From Planctomicrobium sp051465645 (lineage in GTDB: Bacteria; Planctomycetota; Planctomycetia; Planctomycetales; Planctomycetaceae), in assembly GCF_051465645.1 (NCBI RefSeq), contig NZ_CP195790.1, positions 930,001 to 994,000 on the forward strand: a DNA stretch of 64,000 nucleotides. The letters are read 5' to 3'. Of this stretch, positions 1-6,741 are shown one piece after another (positions within the stretch are counted from its first letter, which is position 1; the number at the start of each line of letters is the position of its first letter). Below the pieces are notes generated by a model. The model made no database searches and was not told the origin of the DNA. It was given only the letters and a program-made list of their open reading frames with translations. A program made the translations under genes and the position numbers.

Positions 1-778
1 ACGATTCCAGGACTTGCTGGCAGAAATTCACTAAATCATCCCAGCGGCGGATGTGAGCAAGTTCGTGCGTCAACACCGCGCGCCACTGTTCCGGTGTCAT
101 CCCCATGACAAGGGAAGTGGGAATCAGAATGGCTGGGGACAGTGTTCCCAGCACGCAAGGCCCCATTGCCTGAAGCGACGCGATCAACCCCACTCGTCGA
201 CGAATTCTCATCCGGCTTTTGAGCGAAGCAAACAATTCGACGACAGCCGGATCGCGGATCGGTTCTCCACGCCTCCATGTGGCCGCTGCGGATCGATGAC
301 GCACGCAGCGGAGCAGGCAGAAAACAACCCCGAGTGCCCAAAACCCAACGAGGTAAGGGCTGAACCGATCCAAGTGATTGAAAATCCATTCCTGCCAGCG
401 AGGCTGTTTTGTGACGCCCCTCTGTCCCGATCGCGTGTCAGCAACGTTGTCATAGACTGGCGGAATGCCGACGGGAGGAGCTGTCAAGATTGTTGGATCG
501 CTCTCCTGAATGTCTACCGCCCTCTCTCCTATTGTTGCAGCGGTCAACGTTGCCGCTGGAAGACGGAGGATGGACCATGTAACCAGAACTCCGAGCGCCA
601 AGCCGATCAGGCACCCCAAGCTGGCTGAATAACGGAGGTTCGGTTTTGAACGTGGAATCAAAGTCAGTACGATCGCGAGCAACAGGCTCCAGAGCACCCC
701 TTGCCAAAGCGAATGGAGCAGTGACCAGTAGAGAGAGCCTGCGGCGGGGCTGGAGAACCAGAACATTAACGAAGTCAT
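1..778 (-). CDS. M56 family (BlaR1-like) membrane metallopeptidase, 3' end outside window
   Basis: The reading frame begins with ATG at 778, overlapping the TGA of the repressor gene by the ATGA arrangement, and stays open to base 1, so at least 259 residues are present and the C-terminal part is missing. Hydrophobic stretches lie near residues 3-32 and 45-60 and again near 125-140. The zinc-binding motif HELAHIRRWDD is encoded at 67-35 (residues ~238-248). Members of this family are integral membrane zinc proteases that sense an outside signal and relieve repression by the partner BlaI-type protein; in planctomycetes many such pairs have no link to beta-lactams. The signal here is unknown. 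Family assignment is firm, the specific role is not. Confidence 0.88.
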   Translation of the reverse strand, partial: MTSLMFWFSSPAAGSLYWSLLHSLWQGVLWSLLLAIVLTLIPRSKPNLRYSASLGCLIGLALGVLVTWSILRLPAATLTAATIGERAVDIQESDPTILTAPPVGIPPVYDNVADTRSGQRGVTKQPRWQEWIFNHLDRFSPYLVGFWALGVVFCLLRCVRHRSAAATWRRGEPIRDPAVVELFASLKSRMRIRRRVGLIASLQAMGPCVLGTLSPAILIPTSLVMGMTPEQWRAVLTHELAHIRRWDDLVNFCQQVLES

Positions 779-1173
779 TGCTCGTCTCCATTCTTGCCAG
801 CCTCTCTCGCGGCCTGACTGATCACTTTACGGATTTGTTTCAAATCCTCCGCTGAAATCTCAGTGGCATTCATCAGAGCCTGCACAACCTTGGCCGGGTT
901 TCCGGAGAAAAGGTGGTTAAGCATTGTCTTCAACACCGGTTGAACGACTTCCTCATGAGTGACCAGAGGGCGGTAGATATGAGTCAGCCCTTCCCGGCGA
1001 TGCGTCACCAGTTTCTTCCGTTCCATGCCCTGCAATATTGTCAGCACGGTCGTGTAGGCACGTTCCTTTCCGTCCGGTAGCAGCGGCAACAGATCCCGCA
1101 CGCTGAGCGGCCCCTGCTCCCACAGCACTCCCAGCACCTGCAACTCCAGTTCGGACGGCTTCGCAGCTTTCAA
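775..1173 (-). CDS. BlaI/MecI/CopY-family transcriptional repressor
   Basis: This 132-residue protein matches the usual length of the family. A winged helix DNA-binding domain fills roughly residues 1-75, with the family-typical start (SELELQVLGVLWEQGPLSVRD) and the helix containing YTTVLTILQGMERK. The rest forms the dimerisation part. It is translationally coupled to the downstream M56 protease gene, the classic arrangement in which the protease inactivates the repressor. The AT-rich stretch directly upstream carries TACTA/TAGTA-type half sites suited to autoregulation. Its target genes beyond the operon cannot be told from this window. Confidence 0.93.
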   Translation of the reverse strand: MKAAKPSELELQVLGVLWEQGPLSVRDLLPLLPDGKERAYTTVLTILQGMERKKLVTHRREGLTHIYRPLVTHEEVVQPVLKTMLNHLFSGNPAKVVQALMNATEISAEDLKQIRKVISQAAREAGKNGDEQ

Positions 1174-1184
1174 TTGACTCTCCT

Positions 1185-1232
1185 ACTATTACTCCAGTAG
1201 ATACTACAGTACCAGTAGAACGAGTCTCAAGC
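1185..1232 (-). promoter_or_regulatory. Probable BlaI-type operator region
   Basis: Upstream of the repressor start, the minus strand carries several overlapping CTACT, GTAGTA and TAGTAG half sites, including the imperfect dyad GTAGTATCTAC. BlaI-family operators are dyads built on TACA/TGTA and TACTA elements. Position and composition fit an autoregulatory operator, but the exact boundaries are inferred. Confidence 0.45.
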
Positions 1233-1473
1233 AAGCACGAAGTTAGAGAAGTTCTCTCACTGCGATCATCGACATGGCCTCAACCCACACAACCAACGAC
1301 GTTCCTACAGGGACTTGACGAGTCAGAATCGGACAACATTCGACAGGGACAAACCGTGACGGTTCAACTCGTACACACTTACTTATTCCCGAACTGTGAA
1401 TTTTATTCCCGGGATTAATGCCTGCGTTCGGCAACCGGTCTGCGTTTCCTTCCGGTGCGGCTGTGATTGTCAG

Positions 1474-2400
1474 GAGCTAGTTTCACAACCTTTGAAATAC
1501 TGAACAGGATTGGCAAGGAATGTGCCAATGAGCAAAGGGAAAGGAGACCCACATGCTCATTACCCTGTCCAAGTTGCCGACACGCCGTCGGCCGAACAAG
1601 ACAGGGTCCAGGACGGCCCCGAAACCCTTTCTCTCTGACACGCAATGGCTTCTGATTGCGGACCTGTTTCCTGATCCCCCCATGGGCCCGCGTGGCGGAC
1701 GCCCCTGGCGTTCCTCTCGTGAGTGTCTGGAAGGCATTCTCTGGGTACTTATTACAGGCGCACGTTGGAAAGATTTACCAGAACGATACCCCTCGTCGGT
1801 CACTTGCTGGCGGCGACATCGTGACTGGGCCCGCAATAGAGTCTTTCGCGCCGCCTGGGATCGCCTGCTGAGCAAGCTGCTCCAGCGAAGAGGCATCTGC
1901 TGGGAAGAAACGATCGGCGATGGCTCGTTTGCACGGGCAAAAAAAGGGGCGACGACGTGGGGCGTTGCCATCGTGGAAATGGAACCCGCATCCTCCTGCT
2001 GACTGATGGTCAGGGCATTCCACTCTCGGCATATACCACCGCTGCCAACCACAGCGAAGTGACCACGATCGAAACGTTGATCGACCAGTGCCCTCCGCAT
2101 GGCAAGCCCCGACGCCTGCTCTATGACAAGGCTGCCGATGCGGACTGGCTGCGTGAGCACCTTCAGGCTCGTGGAATCGAACTCATCTGCCAGCACCGGG
2201 AGAACCGGATCCGGCCCCGTCTTCAGGATGGCCGCAGGCTCCGGCGCTATGGACGACGGTATCGAATCGAGCGGACATTCAGCTGGCTGCAGAACTGCCG
2301 CCGCGTGATCACTCGCTGGGAGTACTACGCCGAACTGTTCGAAGGATTCGTACACTTAGCCTGCCTGTACACCATCATTAAGGGGTTGTGAAACTACCTC
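1474..2400 (+). mobile_element. IS5-family insertion sequence with matching terminal inverted repeats
   Basis: Terminal inverted repeats of 17 bp frame the element: GAGCTAGTTTCACAACC at 1474-1490 and its near-perfect inverted copy at 2384-2400 (16 of 17 match). Between them lie two overlapping transposase frames. Total length of about 0.93 kb is normal for IS5-type (IS427-like) elements. It sits between the BlaI pair and the Ubl cassette and does not interrupt a recognisable gene. The exact outer bases and target duplication could not be fixed. Confidence 0.85.
1553..2391 (+). CDS. IS5-family transposase made by -1 frameshifting
   Basis: Two frames make one transposase. The first (1553-2002) encodes the N-terminal DUF4096-like part with WLLIADLFPDP and GARWKDLPERY. 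The second, entered by a -1 shift, ends at 2391 and holds the DDE half: LLTDGQG, LLYDKAADADWLR and the YRRRYRIERTFSW-like region (seen as YGRRYRIERTFSWLQN). A slippery run of seven A followed by four G at 1939-1949 lies in the overlap, as expected for programmed frameshifting in this group. Both frames look undamaged, so the element may be active. Confidence 0.85.
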
Positions 2401-2444
2401 AGGTCATTTCAGTGGGGAACGAGCGCTAAATATCGGGCTCATGG

Positions 2445-2597
2445 GTGTCATAATACATGATGTAGGAATGAGAAGAAAAAAGAGAAATTGGAATTAAAGT
2501 GCCGATCGCCGGCACATGGAGCGGCATCCGGTAGGCCTCCGCTGCGCCGTCTGCGTCGCGCTAAATTCAGACCTGAAACGTGTCATAATACATGATG
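2445..2597. repeat. Two direct copies of an 18-bp AT-rich motif upstream of the Ubl cassette
   Basis: GTGTCATAATACATGATG occurs at 2445-2462 and again at 2580-2597, 135 bp apart and in the same orientation. The motif is partly symmetric (TCAT...ATGA) and contains -10-like sequence on both strands. It lies directly ahead of the cassette, so it could be a repeated operator or promoter element; this role is inferred only from position. Confidence 0.5.
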
Positions 2598-2639
2598 CGA
2601 ATATCATTGCATCGAGAGTGCCCCGGAGCATCCCGTTCA

Positions 2640-2686
2640 CCCCGGCAGAGAGGACCCACCAGAGTCCTGTTTGCCGGGGTCTTTTT
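2640..2686 (+). terminator. Strong hairpin plus T run in the leader of the Ubl cassette
   Basis: CCCCGGCA (2640-2647) pairs with TGCCGGGG (2672-2679), with an inner GAGGAC/GTCCT stem, followed by TCTTTTT. This has the form of an intrinsic terminator. Because it lies between the repeated motif and the first gene, it may work as a leader attenuator rather than as the end of an upstream unit. Confidence 0.65.
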
Positions 2687-2741
2687 ATGGGATGCACCGG
2701 ATCGTCTGTTCCCTCTGCCTGCTGCTGTGAAAGGCCCTTCC

Positions 2742-3035
2742 ATGCCCCCTCATTCCGCTGCTGTCCGTGCTCCCCGATTCCCGTTAGGTCAGGTCGTCGG
2801 CACTCCCGGTGTTCTGGAGATGCTCACCCCCGCCGAGGTCCAGCACGCCCTCGCCCGGCATCAGTCTGGTGACTGGGGAGACTGCGACCCGGCTGATGCT
2901 GCCGCCAATGACCAGTCGCTTCTGCACAATGAGCGGCTGCTGTCGGTCTACCACTCCGCTGCCGGCGTCCGCTTCTGGATCATCACTGAAGCGGATCGTT
3001 CGGTCACCACCCTGCTCCTCCCTGAGGAGTACTGA
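2742..3035 (+). CDS. Plasmid-associated conserved small protein
   Basis: This 97-residue protein belongs to a family that I know mainly from plasmids, where it is annotated only as plasmid-related. Hallmarks are LGQVVGTPGVLEML near residue 17, RHQSGDWG near 43, and the C-terminal ITEADRSVTTLLLPEEY. The start at 2742 is chosen because GAAAGG lies 7 bases upstream and the family core begins soon after. It is the first gene of a plus-strand series that leads into the ubiquitin-like genes. Biochemical function is unknown. A truncated relative lies at 52394, which suggests that both ends of this region descend from plasmid-type DNA. Confidence 0.85.
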   Translation: MPPHSAAVRAPRFPLGQVVGTPGVLEMLTPAEVQHALARHQSGDWGDCDPADAAANDQSLLHNERLLSVYHSAAGVRFWIITEADRSVTTLLLPEEY

Positions 3036-3066
3036 CAGTGCTCGCTCTCCCTGCTGCCTGTCACGA

Positions 3067-3088
3067 CTCCCCACCCGGGGAGTTTTTT
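3067..3088 (+). terminator. Intergenic terminator-like hairpin
   Basis: CTCCCC (3067-3072) pairs with GGGGAG (3077-3082) and is followed directly by six T. It sits between two co-directional small genes of the cassette. Confidence 0.7.
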
Positions 3089-3124
3089 GTTGCGCTCACC
3101 TCACTTTCACAAGGAACTTGTCTC

Positions 3125-3322
3125 ATGCGTCAACGTGATCTCAACCGCTCGATCGCCCGTTCCACCGGAGAGAGCGTCACCACCATCTCCCGGATGGGCT
3201 TTGTCCCGCTGCTGCCGGAACCGAGCCAGCGGGAACCCCGGTTCCTCGACTGGGATCAGCTGGAACTGCTCCGGAATGGAGGGGCTCTTGCTCATCGCCC
3301 GTTCCGGTACCGCCGCTCCTGA
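3125..3322 (+). CDS. Small conserved hypothetical protein of planctomycete cassettes
   Basis: A 65-residue protein beginning MRQRDLNRSIARSTGESVTT. I recall similar short proteins from planctomycete genomes but know no function. The N-terminal half (RDLNRSIARSTGESVTTISRMGF) is basic and could form a short helix-turn-helix-like unit; the C-terminal half has no recognisable motif. The start at 3125 has AAGGA about 10 bases upstream. It lies between a terminator-like hairpin and the small membrane gene, in line with the Ubl genes. Confidence 0.6.
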   Translation: MRQRDLNRSIARSTGESVTTISRMGFVPLLPEPSQREPRFLDWDQLELLRNGGALAHRPFRYRRS

Positions 3323-3335
3323 CCAGAAAGGACCT

Positions 3336-3500
3336 ATGTCCGCTCGACAGAAATTGAATGTCGCCACGGTGAATGGCTGCCTGCTGGTAGCCGGAACAGT
3401 GGCCTACCTCGCCCAGTCCTGGACGCTGTTCGCAGGCCTGCTGCTCCTCCTGCTGCTGAGTGCCATCGGTACCGGCGGCATCCGCTTCCGCCGTCACTAG
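3336..3500 (+). CDS. Small membrane protein in the Ubl cassette
   Basis: A 54-residue protein with two probable membrane segments, roughly residues 10-27 and 29-46 (the second rich in Leu), and a basic C-terminus (FRRH). The start at 3336 is supported by AGAAAGGA just upstream; the gene begins 13 bases after the preceding stop, so the two are probably co-translated. No family is recognised. It might anchor something to the membrane, but nothing in the sequence ties it to ubiquitin-like chemistry beyond position. Confidence 0.55.
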   Translation: MSARQKLNVATVNGCLLVAGTVAYLAQSWTLFAGLLLLLLLSAIGTGGIRFRRH

Positions 3501-3623
3501 AGCAGCTTGCTCGACCGGATGTCCGAATAGCGGCTGTTTCGATTGATGACATGCAACTCGCCGCGTGGCGGAAGCGTGTCTTCCCGATCCCCTTTTCCCT
3601 GTTCTTTTGAAGAAAGCCCTTTC

Positions 3624-3869
3624 ATGAAGATTCTGTTTCTCAACAACGATGGCGGCGGTTTCGCTGACCACATCGACATTGCTCCACAGACCACGCTCGC
3701 CCAGCTGTTCTCTGATCGTCTCCCCCATGCCTCTCCCTCCGACTACCTGATTCGTGTCAACCGCCAGCCGGCCCCCGCGGACTATGTCCTGCAGCCCGGC
3801 GACCGCGTCTCCCTCACTCCCACACGCATCGAAGGGGCCCTGTCGGGCCTCGTTCGGAACGCCTGCTAA
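3624..3869 (+). CDS. Ubiquitin-like beta-grasp protein
   Basis: An 81-residue protein with the layout of bacterial Ub-like proteins that accompany E1, E2 and JAB genes: MKILFLNNDGGG at the start, AQLFSDRLP near residue 26, DYLIRVNRQP at 40-49, and the final strand DRVSLTPTRIEGA at 60-72. It resembles ThiS/MoaD-type beta-grasp folds. The predicted conjugation end is not a clean Gly-Gly: after EGA the protein carries nine more residues (LSGLVRNAC). Either this tail is clipped, possibly by the neighbouring JAMM peptidase, or the protein is used without Gly-Gly. The gene is preceded by GAAGAAAG and followed within 70 bases by the E2-like gene. Confidence 0.75.
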   Translation: MKILFLNNDGGGFADHIDIAPQTTLAQLFSDRLPHASPSDYLIRVNRQPAPADYVLQPGDRVSLTPTRIEGALSGLVRNAC

Positions 3870-3883
3870 CTACGGTACCGGAC

Positions 3884-3917
3884 AGGCAGTCGGTCCCGGA
3901 CCGGCTGCCTATTCTTT
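3884..3917 (+). terminator. Intergenic hairpin before the E2-like gene
   Basis: AGGCAG (3884-3889) pairs with CTGCCT (3905-3910), and inside it CGGTC pairs with GACCG. ATTCTTT follows. The stem is strong and the T tract weak, so it may act as partial terminator or mRNA processing site between the Ubl and E2-like genes. Confidence 0.55.
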
Positions 3918-3937
3918 GAACAGCCAGGAGAGTCCTC

Positions 3938-5014
3938 ATGCAACACATCAACCGCACCCGCCTGCGGGTGGCGTGTGCCTTGCACCAGCACTATGAATAC
4001 GGTTCCCGCGAACCAACCGCTCCTGATCCTCCCACCGAGCACTGGCAGCGACTCGCGACGCTCTGGCGTCAGCTGCAGCTCTGTGAGCGACGGTCCCTGC
4101 CGGCCACTCAGGAACGGCTTCAGGAACATTACCTGCAGACGCTCGAGTTCCTCGGCTCCCGCTGTCGGGCGCTGGTTGCTCTCAGTCAGACTTCACGCCG
4201 CTCCCCACCTCCCCCACTCCGGTCCCTGTACGAAGAACTGCTGGCTCTGGAGCAGGAGTTCCCCGAAGTCCGTTATGACCTGGCTGAGAAGACGGTGAGC
4301 ATCATCACCGAACCGGTGATCCTTGAAGGCATCGAACTGGGCCCCTTCGAGATCCGGCTCGACTGGACCCAACTGCCGCTCACTCCTCCCTACGAAGTTC
4401 TGGCACTGGAGCCGCATCCTGCCGGAGATTCCCCCGGAACCACCCACCCGCATGTCCATGACCGCATCCTCTGTGAAGGGGAGGCCCGCGAAGCGATCCG
4501 GCTCGCGCTCGATCAGGGACGACTGGGGGATGTCGGTCTCCTGATCAATCAGGTGCTGCACACCTACAACCCCGGCAGTGCCTACACCAAGCTCGCCGAC
4601 TGGGAAGGCGTCCCCTGTGCCGACTGCGGCGGTCCCTGCCCGGCCGAAGACCTCACGCCCTGCGTGGGGTGTGAGCAGAGTTCCTGTCCGGACTGCTGCT
4701 CCTCCTGTCGGGAGTGTGGTGACTCTCTCTGCTCTGCCTGCGAACAACGCTGCACCGACTGTCAGGAACCGCACTGTGCGGGGTGCCTGGAATCGTGTGC
4801 CGACTGTGGCCAAGAAGTCTGTCCTTCCTGTCGGACGGACGCTCTCTGCGGCCCTTGCCATGACCTGCAACAGGATCCTGAAGATGACGAAACAGACCTT
4901 CCGTACCAAACGCCTGCTCCGCCGCCACCTCCGTCGGCCCCGGGGGAGACGGTCCCCACGCCCGACCCTGACCTTCACCCCCACCGCCTGGGCCAAACTC
5001 CACTGCCTGCGTGA
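3938..5014 (+). CDS. E2-like domain fused to a cysteine-rich RING-like tail
   Basis: A 358-residue protein with three parts. Residues 1-100 are mostly helical and unassigned. Residues ~100-215 look like an E2 (UBC-like) fold: a beta-rich run, then the HPHV motif at 170-173 followed by Cys179 in ILCEGE, which mirrors the HPN...C arrangement of E2 enzymes; helices with LLINQVLHTYNPGSAY follow. Residues 227-308 hold more than 20 cysteines in CxxC pairs, like tandem treble-clef or RING zinc units. The end (~315-358) is proline rich. The context (Ubl before, JAMM and E1 after) supports an E2 role; the E3-like role of the zinc part is inference. The last 131 bases overlap the JAMM gene in another frame. 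Confidence 0.7.
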   Translation: MQHINRTRLRVACALHQHYEYGSREPTAPDPPTEHWQRLATLWRQLQLCERRSLPATQERLQEHYLQTLEFLGSRCRALVALSQTSRRSPPPPLRSLYEELLALEQEFPEVRYDLAEKTVSIITEPVILEGIELGPFEIRLDWTQLPLTPPYEVLALEPHPAGDSPGTTHPHVHDRILCEGEAREAIRLALDQGRLGDVGLLINQVLHTYNPGSAYTKLADWEGVPCADCGGPCPAEDLTPCVGCEQSSCPDCCSSCRECGDSLCSACEQRCTDCQEPHCAGCLESCADCGQEVCPSCRTDALCGPCHDLQQDPEDDETDLPYQTPAPPPPPSAPGETVPTPDPDLHPHRLGQTPLPA

Positions 5015-5537
5015 TCTCGGACCGACAGAAGTCGGAGGCTTCGGGATCACGGACCCTGACCAGAGTCTCTGTGTCCAAGACATCCAGCTGGTGCAGCAGC
5101 GGTGCACCAGCGTCACCGTCAAGTTCGACGACACCGCTGTCGCCGAGTTCTTTGAGGCGCAGGTCGACCAGGGACGCCGTCCCGACCAGTTCGGCCGGAT
5201 CTGGATTCACACCCATCCCGGTGACTGTCCGCGGCCCAGCGCCGTTGACCGGCGGACGTTCCAACGCTGCTTCGGGCGCTGTGACTGGGCGGTGATGTTC
5301 ATCCTCGCCCGGGGAGGGGCCACCTTCGCCGAGCTGCACTGGCAACGGGGAGGTCCCGCCCGACTCCCGCTGCAGGTTGCAGTGGATTTCGCGCGTCCCT
5401 TCCCGGCAGCGGACTTCCCCCAGTGGGAACAGGAGTACTGCGACGCCGTGCAGGAAGAGGAGCTGTTCCTCGACAGACCAGAACCGCCGTTCGAGGAGTT
5501 CTTCACGAACGACCTGTTCGAAACTGCTGCGATTTGA
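4884..5537 (+). CDS. JAB/JAMM metallopeptidase (deubiquitinase-like)
   Basis: A 217-residue protein after a very basic N-terminus (residues 6-27, many Arg). The JAMM site is complete: Glu49 in TEVGGFG, His109-Thr-His111-Pro, Ser119 and Asp122, so it should bind zinc and be active. JAMM proteins in such clusters trim Ubl precursors or remove Ubl from targets. The start at 4884 is chosen because AGGA lies 8 bases upstream and because the preceding in-frame residues are only the shadow of the E2 gene. This start lies inside the E2-RING gene, giving an unusually long overlap of 131 bases. The C-terminal third is acidic and aromatic without known motif. Confidence 0.85.
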   Translation: MTKQTFRTKRLLRRHLRRPRGRRSPRPTLTFTPTAWAKLHCLRDLGPTEVGGFGITDPDQSLCVQDIQLVQQRCTSVTVKFDDTAVAEFFEAQVDQGRRPDQFGRIWIHTHPGDCPRPSAVDRRTFQRCFGRCDWAVMFILARGGATFAELHWQRGGPARLPLQVAVDFARPFPAADFPQWEQEYCDAVQEEELFLDRPEPPFEEFFTNDLFETAAI

Positions 5538-5560
5538 TTCCTTCACATCACTCACTCATC

Positions 5561-5600
5561 ACCGCCTCATCCGGGAGAATTCTCTCCTGGATGAGGCGGT
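5561..5600 (+). terminator. Long perfect hairpin between JAMM and E1 genes
   Basis: ACCGCCTCATCC (5561-5572) is perfectly complementary to GGATGAGGCGGT (5589-5600), and the loop itself contains the self-complementary GGAGAATTCTCC. A short T-rich stretch follows. The ribosome site GGAAAGG of the E1 gene starts only 8 bases later, so the hairpin may affect its translation or stabilise mRNA ends. Confidence 0.6.
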
Positions 5601-5621
5601 TTGCATTTGGAAAGGCCTCTC

Positions 5622-6284
5622 ATGACAGATCGTTTCCTGCGGCAGCAGGATCTGGTCCCCCTCACCCGACTCCAGAGCCTCCGTCTCACCGTCATCGGGG
5701 TCGGTGCCATCGGCCGACAGGTCGCCCTGCAGCTGGCCGCCAGCGGGGCCCGCCGTATTCAGTTGATCGATCCCGATCACGTGGAACCGACCAACATCAC
5801 CACTCAGGGCTACTTCCAGGAGGATCTGGGATCTCTCAAAGTCGATGCCACCGCCGCCCTCCTCTGGCGGATCGATCCCCAGCTCCATGTCGAGACGGTG
5901 GCCGATCGTTTCCGCTCCCGTCAGGAGACCAGCACCGTCGTCTTCTGCTGCGTCGATTCCATCAGCGCCCGGGCAGCCATCTGGCGGAGCCGCCAGCATC
6001 AGGTCGAGTTCTGGGGCGATGGCCGCATGCTCGGAGAAGTCCTGCGAATTCTCACCGCCACGGATGTGTCCTCCCGACAGCACTATGCCACCACCCTGTT
6101 CCCCCAGGCTCAGGCCCAGTCCGGCAGCTGCACCTCCCGCAGTACGATTTACTGCGCCAGCCTCGCCGCCGCTCTGATGGTTCACCAGTTCACAAGATGG
6201 CTCAGACACCTCCCCAACGACCAGGACCTCACCCTCAACCTCCTCGCCAGTGAACTGACCGTGGAAACGGAACCAATCCGATAA
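5622..6284 (+). CDS. E1-like ThiF/MoeB-family adenylating enzyme
   Basis: A 220-residue minimal E1-like protein. The Rossmann start TVIGVGAIGRQVALQL (residues 23-38) gives the GxGxxG ATP loop; IDPDHVEPTN (49-58) and the Lys73 region match the adenylation site of the family. Cys170 and Cys178 (GSCTSRSTIYCAS) near the end are candidates for the thioester cysteine. It is shorter than MoeB and lacks a rhodanese domain or separate UFD. In the pathway it would adenylate the Ubl C-terminus and hand it to the E2-like protein. The start at 5622 follows GGAAAGG. It is the last gene of the cassette, followed by terminators. Confidence 0.85.
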   Translation: MTDRFLRQQDLVPLTRLQSLRLTVIGVGAIGRQVALQLAASGARRIQLIDPDHVEPTNITTQGYFQEDLGSLKVDATAALLWRIDPQLHVETVADRFRSRQETSTVVFCCVDSISARAAIWRSRQHQVEFWGDGRMLGEVLRILTATDVSSRQHYATTLFPQAQAQSGSCTSRSTIYCASLAAALMVHQFTRWLRHLPNDQDLTLNLLASELTVETEPIR

Positions 6285-6318
6285 GCGGGATTTGCCAGCA
6301 AGGACAACGAGGGAGACT

Positions 6319-6344
6319 AAAGTGCGGGGAACCCCGCGAACTTT
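6319..6344 (+). terminator. Symmetric hairpin after the E1 gene
   Basis: AAAGT-GCGGGG pairs with CCCCGC-GAACTTT around a two-base loop, 35 bases after the E1 stop. It lacks a following T run on the plus strand but could terminate or protect the transcript end. Confidence 0.45.
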
Positions 6345-6424
6345 GGACGTCACTTGAGACGAAGCGATTACACAGCGAGCAACCCTGACGTCAACGCTGT
6401 CACTTCATCCTGACGGAAGAATGT

Positions 6425-6472
6425 GAGAGAGAGAGCGATCGCCCCAGGGCGGCCGCACCCTCTCTCTTTTTT
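6425..6472 (+). terminator. Intrinsic terminator closing the Ubl cassette
   Basis: GAGAGAGA at 6425-6432 pairs with TCTCTC near 6461-6466, with GC-rich sequence between, and the T run continues to 6472. It lies about 140 bases after the E1 stop and before mobile-element debris. Confidence 0.6.
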
Positions 6473-6544
6473 AGAATTCAGTGTCCCATGGCATCATCAG
6501 GGCGACTCTGCGACTCCGAGTACGGCCGACAACACCCGTCTCTT

Positions 6545-6741
6545 CATCACTGAAACTCCGGAAATAGTTGCGGCATTCATTTGGAGTGAAGGTTTCGATG
6601 AGGGCTCCGATTCGTTACCAGAGGTTCTGAATGGTTCGTTCTGCGGATTTGCGGAGCAGTGCTTTCAGCTTCGAGAAGGCTTTCTCAATCGGATTGAAAT
6701 CCGGTGAATAAGGCGGCAGGTAAAAGACGTTTGCTCCGACC
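6545..6741 (-). pseudogene. 3' fragment of an IS630-type transposase with an in-frame stop
   Basis: On the minus strand the segment encodes the C-terminal hallmark of IS630-type transposases, LPPYSPDFNPIE, followed by a helix (KAFSKLKALLRK) and, after an in-frame TAA behind IQNLW, the expected ending RIGALIETFTPNECRNYF. The stop shows decay. The upstream (N-terminal) part is absent because the neighbouring rve-type IS begins exactly at 6742. Only the last DDE residue region remains, so it is inactive. Confidence 0.75.

Noticed and set aside
1483..2355. A 290-codon minus-strand frame across the IS5 element
   Set aside because: Antisense to the transposase frames, with no recognisable protein.
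4193..5555. Two long minus-strand frames opposite the E2-RING and JAMM genes
   Set aside because: The plus-strand proteins have clear catalytic motifs; the antisense frames follow their codon pattern only.
5423..6253. A 276-codon plus-strand frame over the E1 gene
   Set aside because: It is a frame shadow rich in Arg/Pro/Ser; the E1 frame contains GxGxxG and the family core.
3067..6472. The repeated hairpins as an integron attC array or CRISPR array
   Set aside because: The stems differ in sequence and spacing, show no attC core sites and no spacers of regular size.
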